Assembly: GCF_026212465.1 (NCBI RefSeq)
Contig: NC_080050.1
Span: 3,596,644-3,660,643, forward strand
DNA: 64,000 bases
Origin: Amaranthus tricolor
Lineage: Eukaryota > Streptophyta > Magnoliopsida > Caryophyllales > Amaranthaceae
Direction of reading: 5' to 3'
In this document: positions 60,516 through 64,000 of the stretch, piece after piece
Numbering within the stretch: position 1 is the stretch's first letter
Layout: each line of letters opens with the position of its first letter
The notes under the pieces: generated by a model
What the model saw: only the letters and a program-made list of their open reading frames with translations
What the model was told of the DNA's origin: nothing
Databases searched by the model: none
Translations under genes and position numbers: made by a program

Positions 60516-61022
60516 GATGAGAGATGTGGTAAGTTTATTATATACTCTAAGTGTCCATTTGAGTTTGTGCTTTCTTTTTGGAGGGATACAAGTATAGTTT
60601 CTTTGTTATCTTTTTCGTTTCTACCATTAAATGGGGTTTATTGGGTTTGATGATATGGTATGTGTTTGCAATATAGGATGAGAGATGTGGTCGTCAGGTC
60701 TATTATATACTCTCTGTCTTTTCAGAGGCGTACTGATTTAGTTTGTTTGTTGTCTTTTCTGAACCCTGCCCCAAGCGGAATTTACTGGGTATTATTGTAT
60801 GATATGGTGTGATTTGTCCCTTTAAGTTTGCATTATAGGACGAGAGATGTGGTCGCCAAGTCTATTAGATACTCTTTCTATACCTTATTTGTGTTTTCTA
60901 TATTTGAAAGGGGTACAAATATGGTTTGTTTTTGGTCGCCTCTTCAGACTCTACCACCAAGTGGGATTTACTAGATATGTTAGTATGGTGTGGTATTATG
61001 TGCCTTTGAGTTTGCACTATAA
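60516..61022. repeat. Three-unit tandem repeat (about 161 bp period) upstream of MYB
   Basis: Units begin with GATGAGAGATGTGGT at 60516, GATGAGAGATGTGGTCG at 60677 and GACGAGAGATGTGGTCG at 60839. Each continues with a TCTATTA.ATACTCT block, a pyrimidine-rich middle, a (G)GGGTTTATTGGGTTTGAT / GCGGAATTTACTGGGTAT / GTGGGATTTACTAGATAT block and TTTG(C)A-TATA at the end. The GGGATTTACTGGGTAT string resembles the 3' tail of plant tRNA-derived SINEs. It lies 425-930 bp upstream of the MYB start. Confidence 0.8.
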
Positions 61023-62596
61023 GACTGCAAAATTCTCGTATATTTGAGTCTTATAATGTTAATTTAAAAAGACAAAGTTGTATATTGAGAAAATAAATTA
61101 TAACATGTTCACTTGATATACATATAATTAGAATATATCTTTTATTAACAGAATCAACCAGATAATGATGATAAACATGACCAAGACTAAGACTAGTGAA
61201 ACAAAGTATACCAAAAAAAGAAAAGGGTGGAGCATTTACTATTTTTAATAAGTTAACATAAAAAGTTTTACGCATATAATTGAGTCTTTCATGTAGAGAA
61301 AGATTATAATCAAAAGACTATACTAGTATTACAATAATTTTTTCTTTTCAAAACAAAACTACATTATTTTGATAATTGTAGCTTAATTTTTTTTTTTAAA
61401 AAAACATATTTTTAGGTGTATTCATAAGTTTACACTGAGATAGGTCAAAGATTCCATATTTTTTGATTTTCATTAAAATGAACTATATGAATTTACCTCA
61501 TCAAATTAAGGATTACATAAAAAATTGATAATAAAAATAAATAATTTATACCATATAATTCAACGGGATTTACTGAATATAATAGTATAATACACTAACT
61601 CAATAAGAATAAATAATATTAAAATAATAGGATATTATAGTAATTGAGCTTCTATGTATGTCAATTACTTAAGTTTTTATTTGGGTTAATGGACCAATTG
61701 GCTAAGAGGTCTTGATAAATTAGACCACTAGTCAATATACAATTGATTAGTTAAGTACTAGTACTATTTAATTACTTATATTTTATTCTTTGTAGATTTT
61801 ATGCTTTTTTGAGGTTTCATGGGTGGTAATAGTATAGTGTATCATTTGCAACTTTACCTCACGTCATGCTTATCTAATTCTTGTGTGAGCTTAAAATAAC
61901 ATCAACTAGAAGTACATTTTATTTCAAACAAAGAATAGTTTTTTAATTTATGTTACACTTATTTTCAATTTAATTTAGTTCGTTTACATTTTAATGTATA
62001 ATTATAAAACTCCTAGTTTTATATGTTCTTCTTAAATGAAAGTTATAAAATTTAATGTCAAATTTTAATATTGATTTCGAAATCATATTCATGAGTGATC
62101 ATGATTAATATGAAAAAAACAACTTCATGAGTGACCATAATTGATTCGTTTTAATAAATACTTTTTAAAAATCAACTTCTTAAAATTTTTAGAAACTCAT
62201 AATTAAAATTATTTGATTTTAAAATTTGTATTGAAATTTGTAACAAAAGTAATAAGAAGAACAAATGAAAAATATATATATATATATATCATTCGGATGC
62301 TTAAATTTTTGATATACATACCAAAATATAATGATATACTTATAAGGTATGCTCAGTTTAGATCATCAATTTGATTCAAAATGAGTTCGATAAAGCTCTT
62401 TTAATATAAACATAGTAGAATGTAATTCGTTTTGTTTATAAACGAACTCTATATTTAATAATAATTCTAAATTTCAAACAATTACTCATCCTAAGAATTC
62501 TATATTCTTACAATATTTATTATGTTACAAGAATTATATAATAAATAATAAATACTCCCCCGATGAAGAAAAATAAACAAGAAAAGCTTGTAGGAA
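61023..62596. other. Intergenic, no supported gene
   Basis: AT-rich, with a short (TA)n run at about 62275-62290. No exon seen. Confidence 0.5.
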
Positions 62597-62789
62597 TGTG
62601 AATATTTAGAAAATAATGAGATTATTCTCCTTAATTATATTTGATTGTAGTAATTATCTTTATTTTCTTATTTAGTGTCTTGTATTATGTATATATAGGA
62701 TCTCTGTATTTCATAACAAATATAAAAAATGGTATTCTTAACCCTAAACACTTTTCTTAACCCTAATTTCCGCATAATTAATTTTTTCA
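62597..62789 (+). repeat. Probable 5' LTR of the third Copia element
   Basis: The end is set by the adjacent primer-binding site. The start is estimated from length and from similarity to the 30704 LTR. Confidence 0.6.
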
Positions 62790-62903
62790 TGGTATCAGAG
62801 CCATAAGGCGAAATCCAGGACCGGCAACCACCTTTCTCAGCCTTCATCATTTACCATGGCAAATTAAAAATCAAACCAAAACACAGACAACCAAATCGTA
62901 ACA

Positions 62904-64000
62904 ATGGCCCAAATTGAACACATGTTTCAATTATTCCAGCAAATGAATAAGAAAAATCAAACCATAGAACCATTAGCATCCGAATTGAAGGTAGCCGAAA
63001 AATTGAATTATCACAATTACACCAAATTGTGTAAATTTATGCATATAGCCATCGAAGCAAGGGGGCGACTAGAGCATATCACCTGCAAACCACCAAACTC
63101 CACAGATCCGACATATGAACAATGGAAATAGAAAGATGTGGTAGTCCTTTCATGGATTCCCACAAATATTGAACCAGACTTAATCAATCAATTCCTAGAC
63201 TATAGTACAACCAGGGATTTATGGAGGGGTATCAAAACACTCTTCGGTAGTGGATGGGACAAACTTCAGATCTTTGATCTGAGTTTGAAGGCGGCGTCTT
63301 TGAAGCAAAATAATGACACTATTAAAGTTTACTTTGGTAAACTAAATACCCTCTGGAAAGAGATCGATAGGAGAATGCCTAACCCCATGAAGTTTGATGA
63401 AGATATCACCATTTTTAACACCTTCATCCAGACACAAAGGCTATACCAATTTTTGGCCGGAATTAATGACTCGTTTGACAAAGAAAGACAGATCTATTAA
63501 ATCAAACACCACTGCCGATACTAGATGTGGCTTATGCCACGATTCGTCGGGAAGTAGCTCGACGTGGAATCATGGTCCATGTTTCATTATTGGGGCACAA
63601 CCCCTCAGAAATTGGTAGTGGTCTCATTGCACATCACCGGTCAGAAAAATCATCACTCCGGTGAAAGGATAGAACAAACTTGAAGTGTAGCCATTTTGGT
63701 GGTTCTAGACACACCAAGGATGGATGTTTCAAGATCATAGGCTACCCCGATTGGTGGGATGATCTACAAAAGAGGAAGGCTGCCACCAAGGCACCGACAA
63801 GCCAGACCAGCGGCAAAGCCCTCCTCATGGTTGTAGACTACACCGACGGCAAGGAGGACCACATTGGAGGTGAGACAAACGAAACAAAAGTGGACAGAAA
63901 CCCAACAAAAAACATCACAGAGAAAGAGGAGAGAAAGAGAGGCCGGATGAAGAAGGGGAAGGGCAAATGAAAAACTTTCCAAAATTAAGTATTTATGGGG
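62904..64000 (+). pseudogene. Broken gag of the third Copia element
   Basis: Opens MAQIEHMFQLFQQMNKK and aligns with the Gag at 30970 through blocks such as KLNYHNYTK, NQFLDYS and LWKEIDRRMPNP. It has an in-frame TAG at 63129-63131 and a frame change around 63495. The later zinc-knuckle region (about 63680) reads CSHFGGSRHTKDGC, with Phe in place of the second Cys, so nucleic-acid binding is probably lost in this copy. Confidence 0.85.

Larger units (their letters stand above)
62597..64000 (+). mobile_element. 5' part of a third Copia element, cut by window end
   Basis: The primer-binding site TGGTATCAGAGCC starts at 62790, directly after a probable 5' LTR of about 190 bp ending in TTTTTTCA. 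The LTR has the same layout as that of the 30704 element (ACCCTAATCTTCCGC there, ACCCTAATTTCCGC here). Gag is clearly homologous to that element's Gag. The 3' part lies beyond the window, so the target duplication and the exact LTR start (62589 or 62597) cannot be fixed. Confidence 0.88.

Overview
This is an AT-rich plant nuclear window. Every recognisable host gene is of eudicot type, introns have GT-AG ends, and the space between genes is filled with Copia retrotransposons, MITEs and microsatellites. A Caryophyllales/Amaranthaceae-like eudicot is my guess, from the general look of the proteins and from dispersed elements carrying AGACGGTCTCA-type motifs. That assignment is inference, not proof.

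Layout. Positions 1-3979 hold only repeats: two Tourist-like MITEs, a foldback MITE and an (AT)n tract. 3980-7701 (minus) is a complete two-exon LRR receptor kinase matching CEPR2; its intron holds a tandem SINE-like duplication. 7702-20518 has no gene I can support but contains a striking palindrome of about 1 kb (16456-17467) built from AAT microsatellite and GC-rich hairpin modules. 20519-36196 (minus) is a complete TIC40 gene of 12 exons (447 aa), with a 4.9-kb degenerate Copia element in intron 2 and a Stowaway MITE in intron 8. 39084-44092 is a second, younger but disabled Copia element. 45154-45684 (plus) is an intronless dirigent-like protein. 47983-51050 (minus) is a three-exon CYP716-type cytochrome P450 (481 aa) with an unusual oxygen-binding motif and a TRIM-like remnant in intron 1. 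55466-60091 (minus) is a three-exon R2R3-MYB gene (304 aa) with a 3.6-kb first intron and a three-unit tandem repeat upstream. From about 62597 to the window end is the 5' part of a third Copia element related to the first.

The genes do not form an operon-like unit. CEPR2 serves peptide/nitrogen signalling and TIC40 serves chloroplast protein import. The dirigent, P450 and MYB genes are all of specialised-metabolism or cell-wall type (phenolic coupling, triterpenoid-type oxidation, phenylpropanoid-type regulation) and lie within 15 kb, but nothing in the sequence shows they act together. I found no clearly new biological system. The best leads are the foldback element, the altered P450 I-helix, the tandem repeat upstream of MYB, and a repeat shared by the P450 upstream region and the MYB intron.
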